DNA of 64,000 bases from Actinomadura rubteroloni (lineage in GTDB: Bacteria; Actinomycetota; Actinomycetes; Streptosporangiales; Streptosporangiaceae). The translations under genes were made by a program, and so were the position numbers. The notes beneath the pieces were generated by a model. The model ran no database searches. It was not told where the DNA came from and saw only the letters and a program-made list of their open reading frames with translations. The stretch lies in the NCBI RefSeq assembly GCF_002911665.1, contig NZ_MTBP01000002.1:434001-498000 (forward strand). Direction: 5' to 3'. Within the stretch, counting starts at the first letter, position 1; each line of letters starts with the position of its first letter. This document shows, piece after piece, positions 54,538 to 62,870 of this stretch.

Positions 54538-55305
54538 TCACACCGAGAGCGCGAACGGCATCCCGCGGGCGCGGAAATGCCCGACGTTGACGCACTCGGT
54601 CCGCCCGATCCGCCGCCGCCGGGCCAGCGGCTGGTGGACGTGCCCGAACAGCGCGTACCTCGGCTGCGTCCGCTCGATGAAGTCCAGCAGCGCCCGGCTG
54701 CCGCGCTCGAACCGCCGCGCGACGGTGTCGTACAGCAGGTCCGGGACGTCCGGCGGTATGTGGGTGCAGAGGACGTCCACCGCGCCGAGCGCCTCGACCT
54801 TGGCCGCGTAGGCGTCGTCGTCCAGCTCGTAGGGGGTGCGGTACTCGGTGCGCAGCCCGCCGCCGACGAACCCGAACCGCAGCCCGCCGATCTCGGCGAC
54901 CTGCCCGTCCAGGACGTGGTGGCCGGGCCGCAGGTGCTCGGCCCACAGACCGGGGACGTCCACGTTCCCGTACGTCAGGTAGGCGGGCTCGGGCATGGCC
55001 TCGAACAGCCGCTTGTACTGCTCGCGGACGGCTCGTTCGATGTGCGGCCAGGCGTCCCCGCCGAGCGACTCCCACAGCGCGCGGGAGAAGTCGCGGGCCT
55101 CGGCGAACCGCCTGCCGGTGCGCAGCTCGATGAGCCGGTCGGCGTTGTCCTGGCCGAACAGCTCGGCGAAGATCCCCTGGGCGTGGTCGTCGTAGTCGAT
55201 GAACAGGATGAGGTCGCCGAGGCAGATGAGCGCGTCGGCCCCGTCGGCGGCGCGCGCGAGCGCGTCGGCCCGCCCGTGGACGTCGCTCACCACATGGATC
55301 CGCAT
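54538..55305 (-). CDS. Calcineurin-like metallophosphoesterase
   Basis: A 255-residue protein with the phosphoesterase motif order: VVSDVHGRADAL, ICLGDLILFIDYDDHA, YLTYGNVDVPGL, VDVLCTHIPPDV, ALFGHVHQPLA. The family includes phosphodiesterases for small molecules and nucleic acids; the substrate is not known. It is followed by the SRPBCC gene on the same strand. Confidence 0.88.
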   Translation of the reverse strand: MRIHVVSDVHGRADALARAADGADALICLGDLILFIDYDDHAQGIFAELFGQDNADRLIELRTGRRFAEARDFSRALWESLGGDAWPHIERAVREQYKRLFEAMPEPAYLTYGNVDVPGLWAEHLRPGHHVLDGQVAEIGGLRFGFVGGGLRTEYRTPYELDDDAYAAKVEALGAVDVLCTHIPPDVPDLLYDTVARRFERGSRALLDFIERTQPRYALFGHVHQPLARRRRIGRTECVNVGHFRARGMPFALSV

Positions 55306-55338
55306 GAATCGAATGTAGTGCGCGTCCGGGCGTCCGGT

Positions 55339-56037
55339 TCACCCGCCGGTCGCCGCGCGGACCAGCGCCCGCCACTCGGCGACCAGCGCGGCGTCGGCCG
55401 GGGCGTCCAGGGAGCCGTCGCGGCGGACGGCCGTCCCGGCGTGGAACGCGGCGACCCCGGCGGCGGCCAGCGCCGCGACGTGCCGCCGCCGCAGCCCGCC
55501 GCCCGCGAGGACCGGCACCGCCGGGCGCTCGGCGGCGCGGCGGGCGAGGACTGGCAGGCCCGCGTCCACGCCGCGCGGCGAGCCCGCCGTGCGGACGGCG
55601 TCCGGCGCGGTCCCCGGCAGGCGGGCGAGCGCGCACGCCTGCTCCCAGGCGCGGGCCGGGTCGGCGGCGTGGTCGACGACGCGGTGGAACGTCCACGGCC
55701 GGGGCGCGACGGCGGCGGCCAGGGCGGTGACGGCGGGGACGTCCACCAGGCCGTCCGCGCCGAGGAAGCCGAACGCGAACCCGTCCGCCCCGGCGGCGGC
55801 CAGGGACGCGGCGGCGCGGCGCAGCCGGTCCAGCTCGGCCGGGCTCGTGCGCAGGCCCGCGTTGGCGCGGAGCACGGCGCGGATCGGGAGCGCGGTGGCG
55901 TCCCGGATGCGCGCGACGACGTCGGGGTCGGGGGTCAGGCCCCCGGTGACCAGGTCGGCCGCGACCTCGATCCGGTCCGCGCCGCCGTCCTGCGCGGCCC
56001 GCGCGTCGTCCGGTGTGAGGGCGAGCACTTCCAGCAC
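55339..56037 (-). CDS. CutC-family protein
   Basis: A 232-residue TIM-barrel protein of the CutC family: LEVLALTPDDARAAQDGGADRIEVAADLVTGGLTPD, ADGFAFGFLGADGLVD, TFHRVVDHAADP, VLAGGGLRRRHVAAL. It was once linked to copper homeostasis; more recent structural work suggests an enzymatic role, so the name is not a firm function. The GTG at 56037 begins the frame. Confidence 0.85.
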   Translation of the reverse strand: MLEVLALTPDDARAAQDGGADRIEVAADLVTGGLTPDPDVVARIRDATALPIRAVLRANAGLRTSPAELDRLRRAAASLAAAGADGFAFGFLGADGLVDVPAVTALAAAVAPRPWTFHRVVDHAADPARAWEQACALARLPGTAPDAVRTAGSPRGVDAGLPVLARRAAERPAVPVLAGGGLRRRHVAALAAAGVAAFHAGTAVRRDGSLDAPADAALVAEWRALVRAATGG

Positions 56038-56230
56038 GGCCCCTCCCCGGCGTCCGGCTCCACCGGGACGAGGGTAGGCGAGCCGATCTTCCGGACCGGG
56101 GAGGCCGGACGTGACTTTGCCGCTCCGTTAAGCGCCGCGCGGACTGCTTGCTACTCGCGGGTACCATCGGCGAGTGAGGAACCGGTACCGTCTTCCCCGC
56201 CCCGCAGTGACAAATCCTTGAGGAGTGGCC

Positions 56231-58018
56231 GTGCGCGAGTTCAGCGTCCCCGCCCTGGCGGAGGTGCCCGGCACCACCAACCTGACCGACTCGCCGTTCG
56301 CGCGGGCCGCCGCGACACCCGGCGCGATCGTGCTGCGCCGCCGGACCGCGACCGGCTGGAGCGCCGTCACCGCGCGCGAGTTCGCCGCCGAGATCACCGG
56401 TGTGGCCAAGGGCCTGATCGCGGCCGGGATCGAGCCCGGCGACCGGGTCGGCCTGATGTCGCGCACCCGCTACGAGTGGACGGTCCTGGACTACGCGATC
56501 TGGACGGCCGGCGCGGTCGTCGTCCCGATCTACGAGACGTCCTCGGCCGAGCAGGTCGAGTGGATCCTCGGCGACTCCGGCGCCCGCGCGGTGTTCACCG
56601 AGACCGAGCAGCACCGCGCGACCGTCGCGCAGGCCAGTGACCGGCTGCCGGGCCTGGAGCACGTCTGGACGATCGACGCGGGCGACCTCGCCGACGTGAC
56701 GACGTCCGGGGCGGACGTCGCCGACGCGGCCGTCGAGGAGCGCCGCCGCGTTCCCGCCTACGACGACGTGGCCACGCTCGTCTACACCTCGGGCACCACG
56801 GGCCGTCCCAAGGGCTGTGAGCTGACGCACGGCAACCTGGTCGCGACGTCCCGGAACGCCATCCAGGGCGCGATGGCCGAGGTCGCCGTCGCGGGCAGCT
56901 CGACGCTGCTGTTCCTGCCGCTCGCGCACGTGTTCGCGCGGCTGATCGAGGTCGCGACGATCGAGGCGGGGATCGTCCTCGCCCACAGCGACATCCCGAG
57001 CCTGCTGCCCGACCTCGCGTCCTTCCGGCCGACGTTCCTGCTCGCCGTCCCCCGCGTGTTCGAGAAGGTCTACAACGGCGCCGAGCAGAAGGCCGCCGCC
57101 GACGGCAAGGGCAAGATCTTCCACGCCGCCGCCGAGACCGCGATCGCCTACAGCCGGGCGCTCCAGGACGGCCGTCCGGGGCTCGCGCTGCGCGCCAGGC
57201 ACAAGGTGTTCGACGTGCTCGTCTACGGCAAGCTGCGCGCGGCCGTCGGCGGGCGCGTCCAGTACGCGGTGTCGGGCGGCGCGGCGCTCGGCGAGCGGCT
57301 CGGGCACTTCTTCCGGGGCGTCGGCATCACGATCCTGGAGGGCTACGGCCTCACCGAGACGACCGCGCCCGCGACGGTGAACCGTCCGAGCGCGCTGCGG
57401 ATCGGGACCGTCGGCCAGGCCATCCCCGGCGTGACGATCCGGATCGCCGACGACGGCGAGGTCCTGGTCCGGGGCGTCAACACGCTCAAGGGCTACTGGA
57501 ACAACGAGACCGCGACCAAGGAGGCCGTCGAGGACGGCTGGTTCCGCACCGGCGACCTCGGCGCCCTCGACGACGACGGCTACCTGCGGATCACCGGCCG
57601 CAAGAAGGAGATCCTCGTCACGGCGGCGGGCAAGAACGTCGCGCCCGCGCCCCTGGAGGACCGCCTGCGCGCCCACCCGCTGATCAGCCAGTGCCTCGTC
57701 GTCGGCGACGGCCGCAAGTTCATCAGCGCGCTGATCACGCTGGACGAGGAGGCGCTCGGCCCGTGGAAGGAGCGCCACGGCAAGCCCGCCGCGATGACCG
57801 TCGCCGAACTGCGCGCCGACCCGGACGTCGTCGCCGCGATCGACGCCGCCGTCGCCGACGCCAACAAGTCCGTCTCGCACGCCGAGGCGATCAAGAAGTA
57901 CCGGATCCTCGGCGTCGACTTCAGCGAGGAGGCGGGCCACATGACCCCGAGCCTCAAGGTCCGCCGCCACGCCGTCATGAAGGACTTCGCCGACGAGATC
58001 GAGTCGATCTACGGCTAG
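56231..58018 (+). CDS. Long-chain fatty-acid-CoA ligase (FadD15-like)
   Basis: Activates fatty acids to acyl-CoA with ATP. The 595-residue product has the AMP-binding motif LVYTSGTTGRPKGCELTHGN, ILEGYGLTETTAPATVN, LVRGVNTLKGYWNNETATKEA, WFRTGDLGALDDDGYLRITGRKKEILVTAAGKNVAP, and C-terminal VSHAEAIKKYRIL. The GTG at 56231 has AGGAG five bases upstream; a GTG at 56225 adds two residues. It is read away from CutC. Confidence 0.92.
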   Translation: MREFSVPALAEVPGTTNLTDSPFARAAATPGAIVLRRRTATGWSAVTAREFAAEITGVAKGLIAAGIEPGDRVGLMSRTRYEWTVLDYAIWTAGAVVVPIYETSSAEQVEWILGDSGARAVFTETEQHRATVAQASDRLPGLEHVWTIDAGDLADVTTSGADVADAAVEERRRVPAYDDVATLVYTSGTTGRPKGCELTHGNLVATSRNAIQGAMAEVAVAGSSTLLFLPLAHVFARLIEVATIEAGIVLAHSDIPSLLPDLASFRPTFLLAVPRVFEKVYNGAEQKAAADGKGKIFHAAAETAIAYSRALQDGRPGLALRARHKVFDVLVYGKLRAAVGGRVQYAVSGGAALGERLGHFFRGVGITILEGYGLTETTAPATVNRPSALRIGTVGQAIPGVTIRIADDGEVLVRGVNTLKGYWNNETATKEAVEDGWFRTGDLGALDDDGYLRITGRKKEILVTAAGKNVAPAPLEDRLRAHPLISQCLVVGDGRKFISALITLDEEALGPWKERHGKPAAMTVAELRADPDVVAAIDAAVADANKSVSHAEAIKKYRILGVDFSEEAGHMTPSLKVRRHAVMKDFADEIESIYG

Positions 58019-58668
58019 CCCAGGGCCGACACGGCTTCCTCGATCGAGGTCTCGCCGCCGAGCAGGTCAAGCGTGCGGTGGCGGACGGGTGACGGGAGCA
58101 GCGCGGCGACGACGGCGGCCACGTCGTCGCGCGTCACGTCACCGCGTCCCGCGTCCGGGTCGGCGAGCGTGACGCGGCCGGTGCCGGGGTCGTCGGTGAG
58201 CCGGCCCGGACGGACGATCACCCAGTCCAGGTCGCGGGAGCGCAGGTCCACCTCGGCGGCGTGCTTGGCGGCGACGTAGGCGGCCCACTGGTCGCCCGCG
58301 GACGGGGACGGCGCCCGGTCCACGCCCATGGCGGAGATCTGGACGAGCCGCGGCACCCCGGCGCTCTCGGCCGCCTCGGCGAGCAGGACGGCGGCGCCCC
58401 GGTCCACGGTGTCCTTGCGCGCGACTCCGCTGCCCGGACCGCCCCCGGCGGCGAAGACGGCGGCGTCGGCGCCCGCGATGCGCTCTGCCAGCTCGTCGGC
58501 CGGAGTCGTCTCCAGGTCCGCGACGACGGCCTCGGCGCCGGTCGCGGCGACGTCCTCGGCGTGGTCGGGGTTGCGGATCAGGCTGCGCACGGCGTCGCCC
58601 CGGGCGGTCAGCAGCCGCGCCAGCCGCAGCGCGATCTTCCCGTGCCCGCCCGCGATCACGATGTCCAT
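58015..58668 (-). CDS. NAD(P)-binding SDR-like protein
   Basis: A 217-residue Rossmann protein of the atypical SDR (NAD(P)H-binding) group: MDIVIAGGHGKIALRLARLL with the dinucleotide loop, DAAVFAAGGGPGSG, VQISAMGVDR, YVAAKHAAEVDLRSRDLDWVIVRPGRLTDD. The catalytic Tyr-x3-Lys is present in shape as YVAAK. ATG at 58668 is used; the GTG at 58674 overlaps the TetR stop. It follows the TetR gene in the same direction. Confidence 0.85.
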   Translation of the reverse strand: MDIVIAGGHGKIALRLARLLTARGDAVRSLIRNPDHAEDVAATGAEAVVADLETTPADELAERIAGADAAVFAAGGGPGSGVARKDTVDRGAAVLLAEAAESAGVPRLVQISAMGVDRAPSPSAGDQWAAYVAAKHAAEVDLRSRDLDWVIVRPGRLTDDPGTGRVTLADPDAGRGDVTRDDVAAVVAALLPSPVRHRTLDLLGGETSIEEAVSALG

Positions 58669-58670
58669 GG

Positions 58671-59306
58671 TCACGATCCTACGGACCCGCCCGCGGCGTC
58701 CCCGGAGGCGGGCGGGGCGGCGAGGGCCGCGCGGGCGAACGCGGTGACGTGGTCGCGCATCGCGGCCAGCTCTTCGGGGTCGTCCAGGCCGAGGCCCATC
58801 AGCTCGGCGAGCCGGGGCAGGGCGAGCGGCAGCAGCGCGAGGCCCTTCAGCGTCAGGAGCAGCCGCGCGTCCGCCCGGGACGGCTCCCGGCCGAGCCGCG
58901 CGGCGATCTCGTCGGCCTTGACGCGGCAGCGCTCCTCGCGCCAGCGCTGCTCGGGCAGCGACCCGTCGCGGTGGTGCAGCGACTCCCACATCAGCAGCCG
59001 GACGAGGTCGGGACGCCGCAGGTACACGTCGAACATGCCGCCGACGTACTCGACGGGGTCGTCGCCGGGCGAGGCCACGACCTCGGCGACCTCGTCCAGC
59101 GCGATCTCCATGACGGCGTCGAACAGCTTCTCCTTGTTGCCGAAGTAGCCGTAGATCCGCTCCTTGTTGACGCCCGCGCGGGCGGCGATCCGGTCGACGC
59201 GGGCGCCGGCGACGCCGTGCTCGGCGAACTCCGCGCGGGCGGCGGCGAGCAGCGCGGCGCGGGTGGCGGCGGCTCCGGTGAGCGGCGGATCGGTCTGCTT
59301 CGGCAT
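58671..59306 (-). CDS. TetR-family regulator
   Basis: A 211-residue repressor with the N-terminal TetR helix-turn-helix (RAALLAAARAEFAEHGVAGARVDRIAARAGVNKERIYGYFGNKEKLFDAVM) and a helical ligand domain (FDVYLRRPDLVRLLMWESLHHRDGSLP). ATG at 59306 starts the natural frame. It is divergent from an MFS transporter gene, separated by a duplicated palindrome that it is expected to bind. Confidence 0.92.
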   Translation of the reverse strand: MPKQTDPPLTGAAATRAALLAAARAEFAEHGVAGARVDRIAARAGVNKERIYGYFGNKEKLFDAVMEIALDEVAEVVASPGDDPVEYVGGMFDVYLRRPDLVRLLMWESLHHRDGSLPEQRWREERCRVKADEIAARLGREPSRADARLLLTLKGLALLPLALPRLAELMGLGLDDPEELAAMRDHVTAFARAALAAPPASGDAAGGSVGS

Positions 59307-59322
59307 GCGGCCGAGTGTAGCG

Positions 59323-59359
59323 CTTCCAACCGGTTGGTTGACTTCCAACCGGTTGGTTG
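59323..59359. promoter_or_regulatory. Duplicated TetR operator
   Basis: Two copies of CTTCCAACCGGTTGGTTG separated by one base; each holds the palindrome CCAACCGGTTGG (59326 and 59345). The 19-base pitch would place two dimers on nearly the same helix face. The MFS gene's -10-like TAGCGT starts three bases after it. Confidence 0.8.
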
Positions 59360-59374
59360 GCTAGCGTTCCCGCC

Positions 59375-60559
59375 ATGACCACCACCGCGCCCCCCAGGCC
59401 CGCCTCCCGCCCGGCGGCCGTCGCGCCGTTCGGACGCACCGCCGCCGTCCTGTCCGCCACCGCCCTGCTCGCCACGTCCCAGCTCTACGGCGCGATCCCG
59501 CTGTTCGGCGCCGCCGCCGACGACTGGGGCACCCGGCCCGGCCCGCTCACCTGGCTCGTCACCGCGTTCGGCCTCGGCTACGCGGCCGGGTTCCTGCTGT
59601 TCGGCCCGCTCTCGGACCGCCTCGGCCAGCGCCGCGTCATGGTCGCGGGCGTCGCCGCCACGGCCGTCACCACCGCGCTCGTCGCGCTGGCGCCGGGGCT
59701 CGCCGCCGCGCTCGTCCTGCGGGTCCTCCAGGGCGTCACGATCGGCGCGTTCCCGCCCGTCGCGATGGCCTACGTCGGCGAGCGCGTCGCCCCGCACCGC
59801 CGCCTGCTGACGGTCACCGCGATGACCACCGGGTTCCTGTCGTCCGCCGTCATCGGGCAGCTCACGGCGCAGGGAATGCTCGCGCTGCTCGGCTGGCGCT
59901 CGTTCTTCGGCCTCGGCACCGCGCTGTTCGCGGTCGCCGCGCTGGCCCTGCGGGCGGTCCTGCTCCCGGACGTCCCGCGTCCCGGCGCCTCCCCCGCCGC
60001 CGCGTACCGGGCGATGCCGCGCCTGCTCGCCGCGCCCGGCCTGCGGATGCTCTACCTCGCCGTGCCGGTCGTGCTCGGCTCGTTCGTCGCGATCTACACC
60101 GCGCTCCAGCTCACCGGCACCGACGGGCTGCTCGGCCTGCGCGCCAGCGCGCTGCCGGTGATCCTCGCGGTTCCGCTCGCGACGCCCCGGCTCGCCCGGC
60201 TCGACCCGGTCGCCCGCACGGCCGGCGCGCTGCTCCTGGCCGCCGCCGGGACGGCCCTGATCGGCCTGCTCGCCCCCGGCACGGCCGTGCTCGCGCTGCT
60301 GCTCATGGCCGTCACCGCCGGGATCGGCGTCACCGCGCCCGGGATGATCGACCTCATCGGGTCCCGGGCGGGCGCGCACCGGGCGCCGGCCATCTCCCTG
60401 TTCACCGCGCTGATGTTCGTCGGCGCCAGCGCGGGGCCGCAGCTCGCCGCCGCGCTCGCCGGCCGCGGCCTCGCCGTCATCGCGCTCGCGCTCGCCGCGC
60501 TGCTCGCCGTCGCGGCCGGGCTCGTGCGCGCCGCACGGCGGGGGCTCAACAGCGCCTGA
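59375..60559 (+). CDS. MFS (DHA1-like) multidrug-type exporter
   Basis: A 394-residue transporter with 12 predicted helices and the MFS loop motif GPLSDRLGQRRVMVAG after helix 2. Other landmarks are LQGVTIGAFPPVAMAYVGE and the helix-5 motif region FLSSAVIGQLTAQGML. The ATG at 59375 follows a TAGCGT -10-like hexamer by seven bases, implying a leaderless transcript. Divergent TetR control suggests drug-type export; the substrate is unknown. Confidence 0.9.
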   Translation: MTTTAPPRPASRPAAVAPFGRTAAVLSATALLATSQLYGAIPLFGAAADDWGTRPGPLTWLVTAFGLGYAAGFLLFGPLSDRLGQRRVMVAGVAATAVTTALVALAPGLAAALVLRVLQGVTIGAFPPVAMAYVGERVAPHRRLLTVTAMTTGFLSSAVIGQLTAQGMLALLGWRSFFGLGTALFAVAALALRAVLLPDVPRPGASPAAAYRAMPRLLAAPGLRMLYLAVPVVLGSFVAIYTALQLTGTDGLLGLRASALPVILAVPLATPRLARLDPVARTAGALLLAAAGTALIGLLAPGTAVLALLLMAVTAGIGVTAPGMIDLIGSRAGAHRAPAISLFTALMFVGASAGPQLAAALAGRGLAVIALALAALLAVAAGLVRAARRGLNSA

Positions 60560-60728
60560 TGATGTCCTTAACGGGGCCTTAAGAGCGCCGGAGTCCGCGC
60601 GGACCGGGCCTAGCGTCGGAACCGGACCGGCCGACGGAGCCGGGCTCCCCGGCCGCCCGAACGACGGTCACGGGCCGGCCCGATCCGGCTCCCCGCAGAC
60701 CCCGCCCTGCGCCGGACCGGTCCGCGGA

Positions 60729-60763
60729 AGCCGTGTCCGGCGTCTCGGACGCCGGACACGGCT
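60729..60763. terminator. Bidirectional terminator between convergent genes
   Basis: AGCCGTGTCCGGCGTC and its complement form a perfect 16-pair stem around TCG. It lies six bases beyond the stop of the minus-strand gene at 60770 and after the MFS gene. Confidence 0.8.
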
Positions 60764-60769
60764 CGGCCG

Positions 60770-61561
60770 TCAGACCGTCCAGGGCAGGCGCAGCGCCTCC
60801 AGCTCGGGATCGGCGAGCAGGTCCTCGATGAGCGCGCGAGGGCCGACGATCTTCGTGCCCCACAGGTCCCAGTCGCAGTAGACGACCCAGGAGCGGTCCG
60901 CCGCCCACAGGTTGGACGGGCAGCTCGTCATCGCCGGATGGTCGTACAGGTCCGCCGCGTCGGCGACCCGTCCGGCGTACACGGTCTCCCGGTCCCAGTC
61001 GGCGGTGACGAGCGGGCAGTAGTAGGCCAGGCAGCGTGTGTCGGGGCCGTCCGGGCTGTGCCGGGCGAGGACGCCGGTCAGCCGCCGCCAGCCCTCCCGG
61101 TCCAGGCAGCCCTCGGCGGGCGGTTCCACGGCCGCCGACCAGCTCCCGGTCGGGTGCGCCTGGCGCAGGCAGCGGTGGCCCGGGTACTCGCCGTCCGGGA
61201 CGACCGGGCCGCCGAACCCCGCCGCCAGCTCCGACCAGCGCAGCCGCCGCCAGCCCGGCCCGGGGTGCCCGCTGCGGCCGAGCCTGCTGCCGGTGACGAC
61301 GGCGTCCTCCAGCAGCTCGCCGACCTCGGCCTCGGCGCCGTCGGCTCCGGCCAGGCCCGCCGCGCGGACCGAGCGGTAGACGTCGTCGTGGGTCGTCGTC
61401 ACCAGGCCGTCGCGCCACACGTACATCGCGTGCAGCAGCCAGACGGAATCGGGCCGTCCCGGGGGCTCGAACCCCGAGTAGCAGTGCTCCGGATCCATCT
61501 CCGCGAGCCAGCCGACCGCCTCGCCGGCGACCGGCCGCCACATGTCCTCGACGTCCGCCAT
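60770..61561 (-). CDS. Conserved actinobacterial protein, function unknown
   Basis: A 263-residue, Trp-rich protein (DMWRPVAGEAVGWLAEMDPEH, RSWVVYCDWDLWGTKIVGPRALIEDLL) with no recognised enzymatic motif. The start is uncertain: ATGs at 61561, 61570 and 61645 are in frame. A TATATG -10 seven bases before the 61645 ATG suggests either a leaderless 291-residue form or a 5' untranslated stretch. Confidence 0.65.
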   Translation of the reverse strand: MADVEDMWRPVAGEAVGWLAEMDPEHCYSGFEPPGRPDSVWLLHAMYVWRDGLVTTTHDDVYRSVRAAGLAGADGAEAEVGELLEDAVVTGSRLGRSGHPGPGWRRLRWSELAAGFGGPVVPDGEYPGHRCLRQAHPTGSWSAAVEPPAEGCLDREGWRRLTGVLARHSPDGPDTRCLAYYCPLVTADWDRETVYAGRVADAADLYDHPAMTSCPSNLWAADRSWVVYCDWDLWGTKIVGPRALIEDLLADPELEALRLPWTV

Positions 61562-61675
61562 GCCTCGCATCCTGCCACCCGTGCGGCACCGATCCGGCGA
61601 CGGGAGCGCCCATCGGCGCGCTCCGGTCGGGGCCGCGAAGAACATAACGTTACATATAGCCCAAACGGGGTGAAG

Positions 61676-62803
61676 TCAGTCGGCGAGGAGTGCGCCGAGG
61701 CGTGCGGCCTGCACGTCCCAGCGCCATTCGCGCTCCACCCACGCCCGGCCCGCCGCCCCCAGCGCACGCGCCCGGACGGGGTCGGCGAGCAGCCCCGCCA
61801 CCGCGTCCCCGACGGCCTCCGACGAGCGGCCCGGCACCACCACGCCCGTCGTGCCGTCCAGCACCGCGTCCGGTGCGCCGCCCGAGTCGCCCGCGACCAC
61901 CGGCAGGCCCGTCGCGGCCGCCTCCAGGTACACGATGCCGAGGCCCTCCACGTCCAGGCCCCGGCGGCGCGTCCGGCACGGCATCGCGAAGACGTCGCCC
62001 GCGTCGTAGTGCGCCGGCAGTTCCTCCCACGGGACGGACCCGGTGAACACGACCGACGACCGGACGCCCGCCGCGTCCGCCAGCCGCTCCAGGTCGCGCC
62101 GGTACGGGCCGCCGCCGACCAGCAGCAGCGCCGCGTCCGGCACCGCGCGGCGGACGCGCGGCCACGCCCGGATCAGCGTGTCCTGGCCCTTGCGCGGCAC
62201 CAGCCGGGACACGCACACCGCCACCGGGCGGCCCGCCAGCCCATGCCGCTTGCGGATCTCCGCGCCGCCCGCGCCCGGCGCGAACAGCGTCTCGTCCACG
62301 CCCGGGGCCAGGCGCGCCAGCCGCGCGGCGGCCCCGGCCGACAGCGCCCGCGCCAGCCGCGACCGCGTGTACTCGCCGAGGTAGGTCAGCGCGTCCGTCC
62401 CGTCGCCGATCCGGCGCAGCAGCCGCCGCGCGACCGGAAGCGCCGCCCAGCCCGCCTCGTGCCCGTGCGTCAGCCCGACGAGCCGCCGCGCGCCCCGCGC
62501 CCGCAGCGCCGGGGCCAGCAGCCCGAGCGGCGCCGCCGCCCCGAACAGCACCGAGTCGCAGCCCTCCGCCCGCAAAATCTGCGCCGCGCGCCGCAGCACG
62601 CCCGGCTCGGGCAGCATCAGCGACGTCGGATGGCGCACCACCGGGAACGGCTGCGCCGCGTCGAACGCCGCCGCGCCCTCCCACGCCGGCGCGTACACGA
62701 CCACCGAACCCGCCGGACGGCGGACTGCGAGGTTGTGGACGAACGCCTGGATGCCCCCCGGACGCGGCGGGAAGTCGTTCGTCACGACGAGAGTCCTGGT
62801 CAT
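61676..62803 (-). CDS. Glycosyltransferase family 4, PimB'-like mannosyltransferase
   Basis: A 375-residue GT-B enzyme related to PimB' of phosphatidylinositol mannoside synthesis. The N-terminal fold has TRTLVVTNDFPPRPGGIQAFVHNLA and VGLTHGHEAGWAALPVARRLL. The donor domain has VAVCVSRLVPRKGQDTLIRAWP, VVFTGSVPWEELPAHYDAGDVFAMPC and the Glu-x7-Glu in GLDVEGLGIVYLEAAATGLPVVAGDSGG. GDP-mannose is the likely donor. Synteny near qcrB agrees with other actinobacteria. Confidence 0.87.
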   Translation of the reverse strand: MTRTLVVTNDFPPRPGGIQAFVHNLAVRRPAGSVVVYAPAWEGAAAFDAAQPFPVVRHPTSLMLPEPGVLRRAAQILRAEGCDSVLFGAAAPLGLLAPALRARGARRLVGLTHGHEAGWAALPVARRLLRRIGDGTDALTYLGEYTRSRLARALSAGAAARLARLAPGVDETLFAPGAGGAEIRKRHGLAGRPVAVCVSRLVPRKGQDTLIRAWPRVRRAVPDAALLLVGGGPYRRDLERLADAAGVRSSVVFTGSVPWEELPAHYDAGDVFAMPCRTRRRGLDVEGLGIVYLEAAATGLPVVAGDSGGAPDAVLDGTTGVVVPGRSSEAVGDAVAGLLADPVRARALGAAGRAWVEREWRWDVQAARLGALLAD

Positions 62804-62820
62804 CGGCCCTCAGAATACGG

Positions 62821-62855
62821 CGCGGCCCGCCACCGGAGTCCGGTGGCGGGCCGCG
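62821..62855. terminator. Terminator after qcrB
   Basis: Perfect inverted repeat of 17 pairs around one base, CGCGGCCCGCCACCGGA and its complement, 15 bases past the qcrB stop and 17 bases before the PimB'-like start. Confidence 0.8.
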
Positions 62856-62870
62856 CCCGCGACGAAGGCG

